A DNA stretch of 64,000 bases from Diphasiastrum complanatum (GCA_029204225.1 CM055106.1:772711-836710), one strand, 5' to 3'; shown: positions 22,253 to 33,759, counted from the first letter of the stretch. A program made the numbers and translations. The notes: a model not told the origin generated them from the letters alone.

Positions 22253-22906
22253 TGTGAAAAATACAGATCCTAAGTGGATCTAAACTCCAAGATCATTGGC
22301 TTGAATGCTTGCACTCCAAACTACATAAGCTAGGAATTGGCAACACATTCTATGCTACCTAGAATGCAAAGAACTTGATCAAAAAGCATTTATCACAAAT
22401 GGAAACTTTCATAAACATCAAGTGCGGCCCAAAATAGCATTATACAGTCCATAATACATCAGCCTATCACTTTTGGAAAGCACCTAAGATCATACACAAT
22501 AGCTTGAAGACAATACACACAACAATGCTCTCAATGGAGGAAGAAACAATGACAATGATCTATTGATCTCAATGAAGCATACAAAAGGTACTCCAACCTG
22601 TTCTCCACGACTTCCCTACTATTTATGGATGAGGAAGATGACTCTCTCTCCTCTCTCTAGAAGGTACTTGACCCTAGATATTCCCTATATAGGAAAAATA
22701 GCTAAAAATGGCTTATATGACCAAAATACATCAAAATGGTCTCATTTTGAAGGGTATGAAGTTTGACACTTCATCATACTGAAAAAATACAGTAAATAAA
22801 AACATTGTGGCCTGGTTCACACGTGTGAAACTCCAGAACCAAAACTATTTACAATTTTAGCCAATTTAGGCCTCAAACTAGCTAGGAAATGTTGACAATT
22901 TTCACA
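22253..22906 (-). repeat. 5' LTR of the complete Copia
   Basis: 654 bp; promoter LTR of the element on the minus strand, with a TATA-like CTATATAG near plus 22685-22692. Followed by the target duplication GACAG at 22907-22911. Confidence 0.96.
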
Positions 22907-24991
22907 GACAGATGTGCACCAACATGAACCATTCAATATATGTCCTCGTCAGGATCTTTGAGGTTTAGTGGAATTGTCTTAGCGGGTCCTTCAAAGGAAT
23001 TGGAACTTGGTGTAGGTTCCCGATGTGGCTGTGGTAATTCGATAACGATGTCATCCAATGTAAAGTCTTTGAATTTCTGTGGAAGATCGAAAGGTGGGTC
23101 CACAAAATGTTCTGCGACTTTGGGAATCATCTGAGTTGATTCACTACCAAACGTGGAAGCTTGGTCTGATTGTTTGATGCACGCATCTATTTTTGACGCT
23201 TGGTTAATTTTGTATCAATAATTTTATTTTTTTTGTAACCGAGGTTTTTGTGGTTTTTGAATGGGTGGTGTTGTGGCCTCACTTACCATATCGTCGTCGA
23301 TTGTATCCCAGACTTCGTCGGGATACACGTCCCAAGTATATACTTTGGGTTTGGGCGTGTATGCTTGTATGTTTGGTATTTTGGATGTTAGTTGGACATG
23401 AGCCAACGGTCCTGGTGACTTGATCTCCTTAGGAATGACTTTGGATGGATAACATTGAGCATCTAGATAGAGGAGTATATGATCATCCGTCATTTCGACA
23501 TCATCCATGGAAAGAATACCTTCTTCTGAAACATGGGCAGTAGAGACACTAGGTTCTCCTGGGCACCAAGCTATAGGAATGGGGTCTATCATCATCAGCG
23601 GGATGATGGGTGTGTCAATGTCTGTAGAAGATGAGAGAATATCCACATCTTCTGCAGCCGTACATCAATTGGAATCCGCACAGTCCACGGTGTCTACTGC
23701 ATGACCCCAATTGATTATGTCTGTGGTTCATGTATAGTGGCCTTTTGGTTGGATCGGAACACTATCTGATTCATCATATGTTGTAGATGACCAATCATCG
23801 TATACCTTGGCCATTTGAGTCAAAAGTGACTCGTTTATCGTGGTTGCCAAAAGTTATTTTTTTTATTCCAGTCTTGGACAACACCTGCCATCTGGAGCCA
23901 AGGTGTACCAAGAAGGAGTTTATATGTATTGGCATCTTCTGGTAGGTCTAAGTTGACACAATTGATGATAAACTTGACACCTGCTATTCGACTTTTATAT
24001 TTGATAAATGACCAGCAGGGTCAGTAACTCGTTGATCAGCCATACGAAGTTTATATCATGGTTGATCGAGGGTATTGAAGTCCCATGACTTTGCCAATGA
24101 CAAAGCCATTATATTAACGCCTGATCTGCTATCGAGGATAGCAGATACTGTGGGGTAATCTTTATAGGACAAAGGTAGTGTGATGCTATTCCCCTTAGCA
24201 ACACCTGTATTCATCAGTTTTGTAGGAATCTGAGGAATTTCAGGAATCTCTTCTGGTTTTCGCTGTTCATCAGGAATAGGAGGCAGCTGAAAACTACGAT
24301 GAATATAGCGTTGAAGTTCGGTGAAGGATTTGATAGCACTATGGAACGGCATGGTGAGTTGAGCTTGCAGGAGGTCAGAAAATACTTCAAGTCCCTGTAG
24401 GGATTGCTCCTTTCTGGGGATATGAGCTGATAATGGACTTTCTGTATGTTCTTCCTCTCGCAAAAATTCATCTCAAAATTCGTTGTATTGCCTTTGTTTC
24501 ACTTTTGGGTCTGAGTAATCTTTTGGTAATGTGGAGGCCGTCAAATGGCTTCCATGTGGGTTAGTGGATTTTCCATGGTTTTGCTGCTATTCTTGATGCT
24601 GGCGTTGTGCTCTAGTAAGAACTCTAACAGGTTCGGATGTGATATGACGTGCTGGAAGGATCTTGTTAGGTTGTTTAGGATAGTCTTTGAAGCTGTGTTT
24701 GCAAACACAGTCAGGACATTCTGCATGGTATTAGTTTTTGACTTTACAGTCAGCCATGAAATGTCCTGTTTCGCCACAGATAAAGCAACAGTTGCTCATT
24801 GGTCCGGTGGCGATAGCGTAACCATCTTGGATGGCTAGCTATGTTGGATTTTCTGGTGGTGTGGAATACTCAGCTTGTTTGCACGAACATGAGTTGTCGG
24901 TTTGATATTGGTGATGGCTAGATGATGGAATTGATGTATCATGATGATATGAATGATCGTAGGAGTTTTCTACCATTTGTGTGTGGGCAGA
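22907..24991 (-). pseudogene. Gypsy-1 gag 3' end, protease and protease-RT linker
   Basis: Minus strand, homologous to Gypsy-2 59,100-61,130. Near 24800 is a CCHC knuckle (CFICGETGHF), then a second Cys/His cluster. The protease region (24463-24056) has LPLSYKDYPTVSAILDS but reads DSR where the active site DSG is expected; Gypsy-2 keeps DSG. After it comes a long acidic linker (23646-23224: DDVEMTDDHILLYLD, YPDEVWDTIDDD) that joins protease to RT. Stops and frameshifts are frequent. At about 24991 the similarity to Gypsy-2 ends abruptly and a Copia gag start follows, so the first part of gag and the 5' LTR have been lost. Confidence 0.85.
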
Positions 24992-25074
24992 CTCTCCTTC
25001 ATCTTGAATTTCCAGAGATGGTAGTTATCCCCATCGATTTTGTCAATGAGAGATGAACTACATGATGGATCCAT
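24991..25074 (-). pseudogene. Copia gag N-terminal fragment
   Basis: ATG at 25074; 28 codons starting MDPSCSSSLIDKIDGDNYH and continuing LWKFKMKES, the classic start of Copia gag (compare YAVWKFKMKNIL in the Copia at 55359). It lies 130 bp downstream of a Copia primer site, as expected, and is cut off at about 24991 where Gypsy-1 sequence begins. Too short for similarity statistics, but the LWKFKMK motif plus the primer site and LTR make the call secure. Confidence 0.8.
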
Positions 25075-25204
25075 TCTAGTTGAACGAGATTGTTGGTAGA
25101 AACAACGATGGTTGGAATACTGTTGGCTGCGCGTTTGCTAGAAAGACACTTGATAGAAACAAGACTAATAATCTGCAGTAGAAATGCACATTATTGAAAT
25201 GCCT

Positions 25205-25216
25205 GTTTTGATACCA
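25205..25216 (-). other. Copia primer-binding site
   Basis: Minus strand TGGTATCAAAAC, close to the initiator tRNA-Met complement, directly after an LTR end (AAGACA). Belongs to the Copia whose gag starts at 25074. Confidence 0.8.
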
Positions 25217-27963
25217 TGTCTTAAAGTGGGCATGAGCGGCAGCGGAAGCTCCAGACTTAGAGCGTAGGCATGTAGGATCGGAAACGCAACATTTAGCAGC
25301 AGAAATATTCAAGTAGAAGAATTCATACAGATTGTGCAAATGAACGATGCAGTAGTGAGACAAAAATTGCATTCTGATAAATATCAATAGTGAGTACAAT
25401 GGCTTGAAGTAATAACTTCAGCTTGCTGAGCGTGATAACGCTGGCTACAGATAACTCTGATTGAAAGAGAATTTTAATTAACACTTACATAGCTTGATTC
25501 AGCTAGTATATATATTTACAAGCTTTTAATGCTATTTATGCCAGTCTTTGCATATGTACAAGTTGGTAACCCCTAATCGCCTTTGGGATATTTGGTTGTC
25601 TAGCTATTTTAGGGTTGCTGATAAATTGGCGACGTCGATCTACTAAAGTTAAAGAGAAAATGATAATTACAAATAATCTCACTATGACCCAGTACATAAA
25701 CACATTTTGATCTGGAAAATTCCTCCAAAACCCACATATATTACTCAAATATCTCACTGAGATCTTGTAACTCAGTTACAAAATAATTTCTATTCCTCAT
25801 GAGTAAATAACATATCCGAGAAAATCTCTGAGACAAATAACATTCACTCTAGCAATTTTCCAATCCAACTTACCTTCTAATTATATAATTCCTCCACTAA
25901 ATCAACCCCTCTCTGATCCTAGTACTAAAACTAAGATTAGGTTGATCTAATGCAGAACTCTCAGACTTAAATTCTGATTAAACTTACTTCTATTCCAATC
26001 AAAATGGAATTAGCAACCTTTGACCTTTTACCGTACTACTTATAGATAATGATTCAAATATCAAACCTGTTCTAGTTCCAGATTGTCCACACAATCCCTA
26101 GAGAATTTCTTTTATTTGAAAAGTTCCAGTTAGGTATCTTACTTTGAATCTATCCGAAATTACTTTCAGACCAAATCTCATTTCTATACCACAATTGGGT
26201 CTCTTCCAAAAACTATGCAACCCACAGATTCCCAAATAGAATTTTATCCCATCACTTCACCCCTCCTTTTAAAGAAATAATAGTTGGCTGGAAAGATGAT
26301 ATATGAAAATATCTAAATCCAAGAAAAGTCAGTAATAAGTGCATTCCAATAAAGGATTCACTCTATTACAAATAGGACTTCTCCTTCAATAATTTCCAAT
26401 CTGAGTGATAGAACTACTATTTTATTGAAATCCATTTATGCAACAGAGATATTCTAGGTTTAAGAAATTGAAACATTTTAACCTTAGAATTTATCTAAAT
26501 TCCAAGTCTATTCACACAAGTAGTAATTTATACGACATAAAAGTCTTTCAGAAGAATAACTTCATATTGAAAAGAATCATATAAACCAGTCTGATGTCTT
26601 ATATTTGAGAAATAACTAAGAAGAAAAGGATTAATTAAGAAAGCAAGAAATAGATTTGAGGGCCTCTGATTTTGTAAATAATGAGATACCACTTTGGGAT
26701 CTAGATTAAACCTCAAAATTCTCCAAAATACCCCACATTTGATCAACCAGTTTTATTTTTCCCATATTGCGACTAGGTACTAAAACACACCATTGATCAT
26801 CAAATCTTTACAGTCCTAGAATTTTCTTTCCAATTTTACTGATGTCCCATACCATCAGCTTTTCCTTCCAAAAAATCCTTAACCGCCTTATCTGATATTC
26901 TAGAGATCCACTGATCATCTAGCTGCCCTATAATCACTATAGGATATTGTCTCTTGTTCCCATATACTGGAGAATCCATTTATTTGGATGGCTGGCATGC
27001 CTATCAGATGGATACCACAAATTCACACCTGATTCTATAATTTAGACAGAAGAATTAACATGGTTCAACACTACATTCTAATCCTTACAAGTTAATGATA
27101 AGCTTCAAATCCCCCTGGATCCAAGAGCATCAACTCTAGGGACAAGCTTCAATCAGCTAACAGATCCAATGTAATCCATATATCAGATTCTACTTTTAAC
27201 ATCACAATTTACATCCAAAACTGCGGATAACTCAATGGTTACAAAGATATAAGCTATGAATTCAACTAAATGAATTCTATCCAGGAAATTAATAACTGGT
27301 ATTAAACAATTATTTACTGGGATTACTGAAATCCTAATTGCGAAATACATTTCATGATCACACTTACTACCACTAATGTCCACTCTTCTTCCCTCCTTAG
27401 AATTTGCAGTTTCCTGAAAATCTTTCAACTAAGGTATCAAGAAGACTTAATGACATAATTAAATACTATAGAAAAAAAAATTCGAAATACTTTTATTTTT
27501 GTCCTATACCTGGGCTGAATATCTGATATATCAAAAATCATTTACTAGTATGTGAAACAGTACTAGTCTGATCTTTTGAATATAATTCACCATAGGATTC
27601 TATTGGAAATGAAATCAGTTTTATAATTCCTATTATTACAATTTTTCCAATAAAATTGGACTGTTTGCCCTTTTCAACCTACTGGCTTAAGAATTACTTT
27701 GTTAAAATTATCTGTACACCAGGAATCTGAAATTCCACTCAACGGGCGCTAGTAACTTGAGTTCGAAAATCTCATTACGAACCATCATCAAAGTTACAAC
27801 TTGTCAAAAATCCGATACCATCCATGGTCATTTGGCATGTAATAAGAATCCATACAATTGATTCGCAATTCCCAAAATTGAAAAATGTCAAAGCCCCTTG
27901 CATGAAGGTCGAGCCTCCCGGTCACTCCCCTTCACGTGCAAAACTTACTAGCCTAAGGTAACA
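25217..27963 (-). repeat. Copia 5' LTR (inner end certain) and AT-rich DNA
   Basis: The inner LTR edge is at 25217 (plus TGTCTTAAAG, minus ...CTTTAAGACA). A TATA-like TATATATA lies near plus 25508-25515. The outer edge is not certain: no second copy exists in the window. The next recognisable DNA is a Gypsy pol fragment starting about 27985, and plus ...GGTAACA ends at 27963, which would give TGTTACC on the minus strand. 2.7 kb is long for a Copia LTR, so other insertions may lie inside. No credible gene in this stretch. Confidence 0.5.
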
Positions 27964-27984
27964 TACCATCAAGATTATGACAAG

Positions 27985-28182
27985 AGGATCTTGTCTTATT
28001 ATATGATAGTCGGCATATGAAATTTCTAGGGAAATTATATACAAGGTGGATGAGATGCTATAAAATAATTGAAGTATTTAGCAATGTTTCTATTCAATTG
28101 ATAGATCTCCATGATCAATTATTGGATACACGGGTGAATGGATCCCAAGTAAAAAAAATATATGAAGTTCTGAAATTTTAAA
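27985..28182 (+). pseudogene. C-terminal end of an Athila/Tat-like Gypsy pol
   Basis: A continuous frame (after one stop near 27980) reads EDLVLLYDSRHMKFLGKLYT then RWMRCYKIIEV, ending RVNGSQVKKIYEVLKF and TAA at about 28182. This matches the end of plant Gypsy polyproteins: the YDSRL-x-FPGKL-x-SRW motif followed by an SH3-like part ending in VNG-x-x-LK-x-Y. The rest of the element upstream is missing. A polypurine tract follows 200 bp downstream. Confidence 0.75.
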
Positions 28183-28387
28183 GTTATTTTGTTTTTAGTT
28201 TTTTCAATTTTTTATAATTATTATTTTGTGTTTATTATTTTGTTTTTTTGTGTCATTGTAGTTTTGTGTGTAAATAAACTCTTGATTTTTAAGCAAAGAC
28301 TAATGTATGTTTTTTCAAGAAATAGTTTATTTGAATTTGATTCCTTTCTCATCCTTTCTATTAACCAGATGAGACCATTTTCTATTT

Positions 28388-28402
28388 GAGGGGGAGGAGA
28401 AG
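28388..28402 (+). other. possible polypurine tract of the Gypsy fragment
   Basis: GAGGGGGAGGAGAAG, about 205 bp after the pol stop. Position and composition fit the primer for plus-strand synthesis; a 3' LTR could start within the next few bases (e.g. TGATTTTAAG), but I have no second copy to prove it. Confidence 0.55.
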
Positions 28403-31079
28403 CAATATTGATTTTAAGATCCATAAATTTTTTTATGAGGTTTTTTTCTTTACAGATTATAAAAGTTTTTCATAAGTCCATATTAACTTTTATATCAGAA
28501 GATCAAAATGGTTACTGATTTATTTCAAGTTAAATTGAGAGAGACCGTTATAATCGAACTATGTTGATAATTCTATATGGATATTTTGAGTCTTTCAATT
28601 TCAAAGAGGATTCCTTTGATTTCGTTATCTATAGTTGGGGAGGCACTTAATGATTTATCAAGACCTTTGTAAGTTACGAAATGACATTCACGATTCAATC
28701 GATCCATCGACCCAGGCCATAATCGAAATGTCGGTGGGCCGTGCATACTACAAGGAAAAATCAAATGAAAGGCCAAGTAAATGAAGGACTAAAAGAGACC
28801 AAGGACCAAGAAAGTGAAGGGCACCTTAGGTGGAGTAGGGGTTTGACAAAAGTCCTCACCCACCTGTTGGATAATAAATGTAACGAGACTTTAGGACCTA
28901 GGGGGCCTAAAAGATATCTTCTCTAGCTTTTGACAAAGAGGGCATCTTGGCTAGATTTGGAGGTAGCCAATAAAGGGCTTTAAATTGCACCAACCCCTAC
29001 ACCCTCAAGGAGGCCACTAGATGCACTTGCCAATGGGTGTTGGACAAATAGAAAGGAAGGCTGGAAGGACATGAAAATTGGCAATGCCTCATTTTGAAGG
29101 GGGACACTTGGGATTTACTATAAAAGGATGCCCCTCTTTGTGTTAAGATATAGTTGGATAATAATGTGATAGTGAGTTGATAGTTGGAATTCATTATAGT
29201 TGGAAGTCATGATAGTTGATAGTTGGATATAGTGAGATGATGATTGATAGTTGGATAGTTGAGAGTTTCATCTAATCTTATTGAGAGGTAGAAGTTTTCT
29301 TGCAATAGTGTATTATGGTTTTAGGGTTTGTAAGTGCTTTGTATTGTTGAGGGATGGATTTTTGTGAGTGAGTTTGTTATTAAAATCTCATGCTCTTAGA
29401 GGCCTATTTGATCTATGCTTATTATTTTCATCATGTGAGATTCTTTCTTATGAGTGCTTGTTATCTTTTATCCTATACAAGATATAGCTTTGGATCAAGA
29501 GGTGAGAGCCTTCTTCAATCAAGCACTTATGGACGTGTGTTCATGTGTTGTTTCCATCTACTTCATGTTGAGAGATTTCAAGAATTAACGGTTTTTCAAT
29601 TGTTTGAAAGGAATTCAATGGTTGAGGTTCATTATGTTATTTAGACCATTCTATCTACTTGAGGAATTATGGGAGGATGAACCCCTTATGGCGTTTTGTG
29701 AAATGAGAGGTATGTGTGTAGAGATTGATAAAGTCTCATTGTCAAGGTGTTATTCTTAAAAGAAAGTATGTGAAGCCAAAGTTCCACCTTTGAGGAGTGT
29801 GTTGTGTCTATGCTTCATGGTTGTGTGCTTCATGGTTGTGTGGGCATTCATGAGGGGCCTCCATCCCTCATTTTTGAGCCAATCATGAAAAAGAATTAAA
29901 CGTTTATAGAATTACATCCAACTATGTTTCTTTTGAGGGACAAGAGACTACTGTCATCATGGTGTTGAGAGCGTCACTTCAACTGGTCATCACTTGTTCA
30001 GCTAGTTTGAGAGACTCCGTGAGTATGGTATGAATATCCTAGCATCCATTAGATCGCCATCGTTATTTCAGATGTGAAGCAATTATGAATAGTCATAATG
30101 AATGTGTGGCCCATTGCTACCTGTCTGAGCAAAGGGAATTTCCTATTTAGGTCACTAATGCGAGAGCTATAAAGCCATCATTGTTTTTCTCAGGATACGG
30201 ATGTGATCTGTACCATTCCATCGCCTTCTTTGTACCAGAGAACAAATGCATTCCTATTGGATTCCAACACATTTTTATGGACACCGAATCGCACTTTAGA
30301 AGTATACTCCTACTGTTTTCTACCAAACCTGAGCGGCGTTCTGCTAGCAATTAATCATCCATTCTATGGTAGTCATCGGTGCTGTAAATCGTGCTTTCAT
30401 AGGGCAACACTCACTGCCGAATCACATTTTTGAAGGTAATGGATCGCACCTGAAGAGACCCATTTGTGTCCACAGCTTGCACTGGAAAACGATGGTTTTG
30501 CTATAAATTAGAGATGGGTTTGGTCTGAGGAGGATATCCAGCAACTTCACGGCCCTGTCTGTTGTCTACGATCCTGTCTGAGGCCTCTGATTCCATCTGT
30601 GGCCTATTTGCCATCGTTGGCCCTGCCCTACCTGCGGCCACCTGCAGCCTGCTCGCTCCTATACTTGCCTGCCATGTGTACCTGCTGCAGCCCCGTCTAT
30701 TATGGAGCGATGTTGTCTTGCCAAGCCCTACCTGCGGATTCTTGGTGTGTCTACGACTTGTTCAGGATTGACAAATGAGGTGTCTCTGCTCTGCTGCAGC
30801 TGTGGTTACCTGCAACTACCAGGCAAGATTAGTTTTAGATGATACTTCTGGTGACATCATCAGCCAAGGAGAACATTTAGAATCATGATGCTCAGCCCAA
30901 CAAGTATACACGATGAATTCCTTGTTTTGATCTGTGAAAATCTAGGAATTATGAACAAATGTTTGTCGTGGTCTGAATCAAGAATCAATAGGAGCTCCAC
31001 TTGAAAATCGCTAAGAGTTGATTCCGTCGTTACCACGGACAGAGGATTGATTGAGTGTGAATTCTGTTCTGTTGTTCAT
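28403..31079. other. unassigned sequence, possibly LTR-derived in part
   Basis: No supported gene. A TATA-like CTATAAAAGG is at about 29129-29138 (+), as in LTR promoters. Around 29147-29270 short motifs such as 'gatagttggat' repeat irregularly. 30540-30780 is C-rich and T-rich with repeated 'cctgc' and 'ggcc' motifs and several short open frames, none recognised. Confidence 0.4.
29147..29270 (+). repeat. degenerate short repeats (GATAGTTGGAT-like)
   Basis: At least seven imperfect copies of an 8-11 bp motif around 'atagttgga' within 125 bp. Irregular spacing suggests local slippage, not a true satellite. Confidence 0.5.
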
Positions 31080-31721
31080 TCATCGCTGGCAGAGAGCAAT
31101 TGGATGCAAAGGCTTCTCATTCTTCATTGCTGCCAGTTGCTCTCTATCTCTTCCCCTTGACTCCATCTCTAGGACGCCCGGAATTGACAGCTCAAAATCT
31201 TGAGGTCCCAGCTTTTCCTTAGGCTTTTCTGCATCCCTGCTATTGACAGAACTAACAGATGCATCTACCTCAAGAGGAGAATTTGATATATTGGAGTTTA
31301 TCTCCGCATCAGGTGCAATATTTTCCTTCGGATCCAAAGAAAAGGCAGCAGCCTGCCTCTTTCCTTTAAAAGAATTATCTTCATCAAAAGAAAATTTACT
31401 AAGCTGCCTGGAAAGGCTGGGCCGAGGAGAAGGTCCAACCAAGGAATGGGAGCGACTGCAAATAACAAGCGTTTCAGAGTCGAAATGAAGTTCAGGAGGG
31501 CCCCAATCAGCCAATTCTACCCCCTCATCCACAGAAGCCAACTGATGGACGGCGTGCGGAGGAGGAATTGGGCCGAACACGTCCGAAAAATCAAACTCTT
31601 CAGACTCTGTGCCTGCAGTAGGTTGAGATGAAAAACTATCTGGCGGAACTTGTAGCTGCCCTAATCGAGCAGATCTACTCTTTCTGGCAGAAGGAATATC
31701 AAGGGCTAAAGCCGGTGCCAT
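31080..31721 (-). pseudogene. N-terminal fragment of ribosomal protein S6 kinase (plant S6K type)
   Basis: 213-codon open frame, ATG at 31721. It carries the signature of the plant S6K/ATPK6-ATPK19 N-terminus: EFDFSDVFGPIPPP, then CSRSHSLVGPSPRPSLSRQL and SKFSF, then an acidic Ser-rich spacer, and KEKLGPQDFEL exactly where the kinase domain should start. In the known family that point continues into the glycine-rich loop; here it switches to unrelated residues (SIPGVLEMESRG) and stops at 31080. No kinase domain is found nearby on either strand. So it is either a first exon whose other exons lie outside or are lost, or a captured gene fragment. It has 642 bp without a stop, and a remnant of Copia gag lies just upstream on the same strand. 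S6K is a TOR target in the cytosol and nucleus that phosphorylates ribosomal protein S6; this fragment alone cannot do that. Confidence 0.7.
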
Positions 31722-31859
31722 GGCTTATATATCAGATGAATAGGCTTGTAACGAATAGGAGTTTTAGTGCTAATCTAAGTTCCATGCGAACATTCGACAC
31801 CACATGCCACCCCGACACAACAAATCGAGCCTCTGGCTCAAGCGTGCTGACAGTCGATC

Positions 31860-32202
31860 ATAGCGAATCAGAAGAAGACGTTGTTGTTACTCAGCGACAA
31901 CAAATCCAAGGATCGGATCATCAGCCGATGCCACCTCCAAGAAGGCACTCTCATCACTCTTTTGGTAACTTTGGAAGATTTGATTCCTAGGAGTGAGCAA
32001 CCTAGAGGTATGCTTGGCCTCAAATGGATTTTAGTGTGTCCCAAGCCTCCTTGGCCGAGGTGCAAGAGCCAATCTCCCTCAACACTTCATTGTCGGGAAT
32101 GCGAAATAAAAGTACACCGATGCTCGATGCGTGCACTACGATTAATCGCAGACAAACACAAATAATCCATTTACGCTTTGCGGAAGCAGAAGAGGAGCCC
32201 AC
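31860..32202 (-). pseudogene. Copia gag remnant beside the S6K fragment
   Basis: Minus strand reads NEVLREIGSCTSAKEAWDTL then KSI and a stop (32020). In the next frame it continues FEAKHTSRLLTPRNQIFQSY then QKSDES, ending about 31875. Both match consecutive parts of Copia gag (compare CQSASEAWNALKKLFESK and STSRVLTLRRQIF in the intact element). A frameshift near 32020 and the short length show a relic. Confidence 0.75.
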
Positions 32203-32215
32203 GCTAGTAAAAAAA

Positions 32216-33759
32216 TCCTTCCCAAGGAGGCCGGTGGCACTTACAATTTTTGTGTAAGAATTTCACAACACTTTTTTGAAAATGGATGACAAGGATGAGC
32301 AAACATAATCAAGTGGTGGTCATTAAGGCAAAAGAAGTACCAAATGATATTGTTTCATGCTGAAATGCTTTCTTTGGCATATACAGAGACTTGGGATCCT
32401 CTTTGATCCCTCTTTGTTGCAATTTTGCTTAACTCATGACTTGGGGCTCTTATCTTGGATGCTCTGTTTTGTACCTTGATTTTAGCATTGTTGAAAGTTG
32501 TGACCCGTATCGATTTTTTCATTACTAAAACACATGTGAACCATCCTTTATGCTATTGCATAGAATCAAGTCATAATCTAGATTGATCACTAATAGGACA
32601 TTCTCATTATTGCTCATGGTTTCTTTTTGGGCTTCACATCCATTTTAAACAATCATTATCGATTCATTGCATAAAGTGTTCATGACAAGTCGAATTGGTA
32701 AACCCGACCTCTTTGAACACAAGAGCGGGTAGTTTACCCAACGTGGCCGAAATACGCCACCTGGGTTAGGGGCCACTAGTCATACCGAACTGTCTCGCAA
32801 AATAACTAGACTTGAGGGGTGAAGAAAGTGTTGTTCATCAGAGCGTTCATCAGAGCAGCGTTTGTAATTTATCACTACCTATGCACAACATTGGCGAGGG
32901 ATTGAATCATCAAATATTCCTATACTATTTCTAAGCACCCATCATACAAATTTTAGGATCTCTTCCCATATGCGCTATGATCATTGATGCGCAATAAAGA
33001 TTTTGACGAACATGGATCACGAGCACTTCATGGACATCACTATGAATTATACGAGCACTAGCCTTTTTGCCGAACACCTCCCGTACGATCTTTTACGGGC
33101 ATAGCCTTACCCCTTCAAAATCACCATGGCCACGACCCGTTAGCATCCTCATTGTAAGGACAGTGCCTTGGCACTGAAGGCAGTACTTTAAACCACCAAA
33201 GGATGCCCTAAATCACATCTCCCAAAGGCCATTTGAATGTCGAGCATACTACTAGCAAGATCATGGCACAAATTAGCAACCAAGGATTTTTATGGAACCG
33301 TGACCCTAGAAAGCTAGTGAATCATTGCACCAAAAGTACTAGCACCCCCTCCCTACAATCATACTTCTGAGAGCTTGAAAAACTCTCATTGGCTTGGGAG
33401 CACGGGTTAACAGATGAAGCCCCCAGAATTGGATGTGGCAGGACCTCCGTTACTCACATAGGGCATAACCACCATCAGTATAGGTGCCCCTTGATTTTTT
33501 TAGGACTTTTTGGCTAGACTAATCCCCTACCAAAAATGGCCCTAACATTAGTCCGTCTGCCGGGAGCAATTTGATAAGGAAGTATTGTTTAAGACGATGG
33601 CCTACATTGAAGATATTAGAAATTTACTGGTTGAACGAGTGTGTTGTCAAGATTTTTATCCGCAATACTAAAAGTTGAGTGTATGACTAGTTCCTTCTGT
33701 TGGGTCAAAAATCAATTGCAGTAAATGTTGAGGTGGTTAGCATCAGTGATGTGTGTTGA
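32216..33759. other. unassigned sequence
   Basis: No recognisable gene, LTR end or repeat. Open frames are short and without family motifs. Confidence 0.4.

Larger units (their letters stand above)
16477..22906 (-). mobile_element. complete Copia retrotransposon, recently inserted
   Basis: 6,430 bp with LTRs at both ends, 5-bp target duplication GACAG (16472-16476 and 22907-22911), primer site, polypurine tract and one uninterrupted gag-pol frame. It sits in Gypsy-1 in the same orientation, and the two flanks rejoin to the sequence seen in Gypsy-2 near 61118-61143. I found only about two differences between the LTRs (one substitution near 16650, and a substitution plus one-base gap near 16815), so the insertion is young. 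Everything needed for transposition is present by eye. Confidence 0.96.
6717..24991 (-). mobile_element. Gypsy-1: Ty3/Gypsy element with large 3' extra ORF, twice interrupted
   Basis: Reading the minus strand: protease and linker (24991-22907), RT (16476-15426), RNase H (14324-13945), integrase (13944-12674), spacer with 25-bp repeats (12290-11040), extra ORF (11003 to about 7880) and 3' LTR (7539 down). Colinearity with Gypsy-2 at 57-64 kb on the other strand shows that a solo LTR (14330-15420) and a whole Copia (16477-22906) were inserted later. The 5' part (LTR, leader, most of gag) is missing: at about 24991 the sequence switches to the start of a Copia gag. Frameshifts, stops and active-site changes show this copy is dead. 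Confidence 0.85.

Noticed and set aside
25076-25399. 107-codon minus-strand ORF at 25.1-25.4 kb
   Set aside because: It spans the LTR, primer site and leader of a Copia element; the real gag start is at 25074 in another frame.
28189-28424. Short ORFs in the T-rich stretch at 28.2 kb
   Set aside because: Low-complexity sequence between a Gypsy pol stop and a polypurine tract; no coding signal.
31080-31721. Intact S6 kinase gene
   Set aside because: Only the N-terminal region before the kinase domain is present; no kinase motifs (glycine loop, HRD, DFG) were found nearby on either strand.
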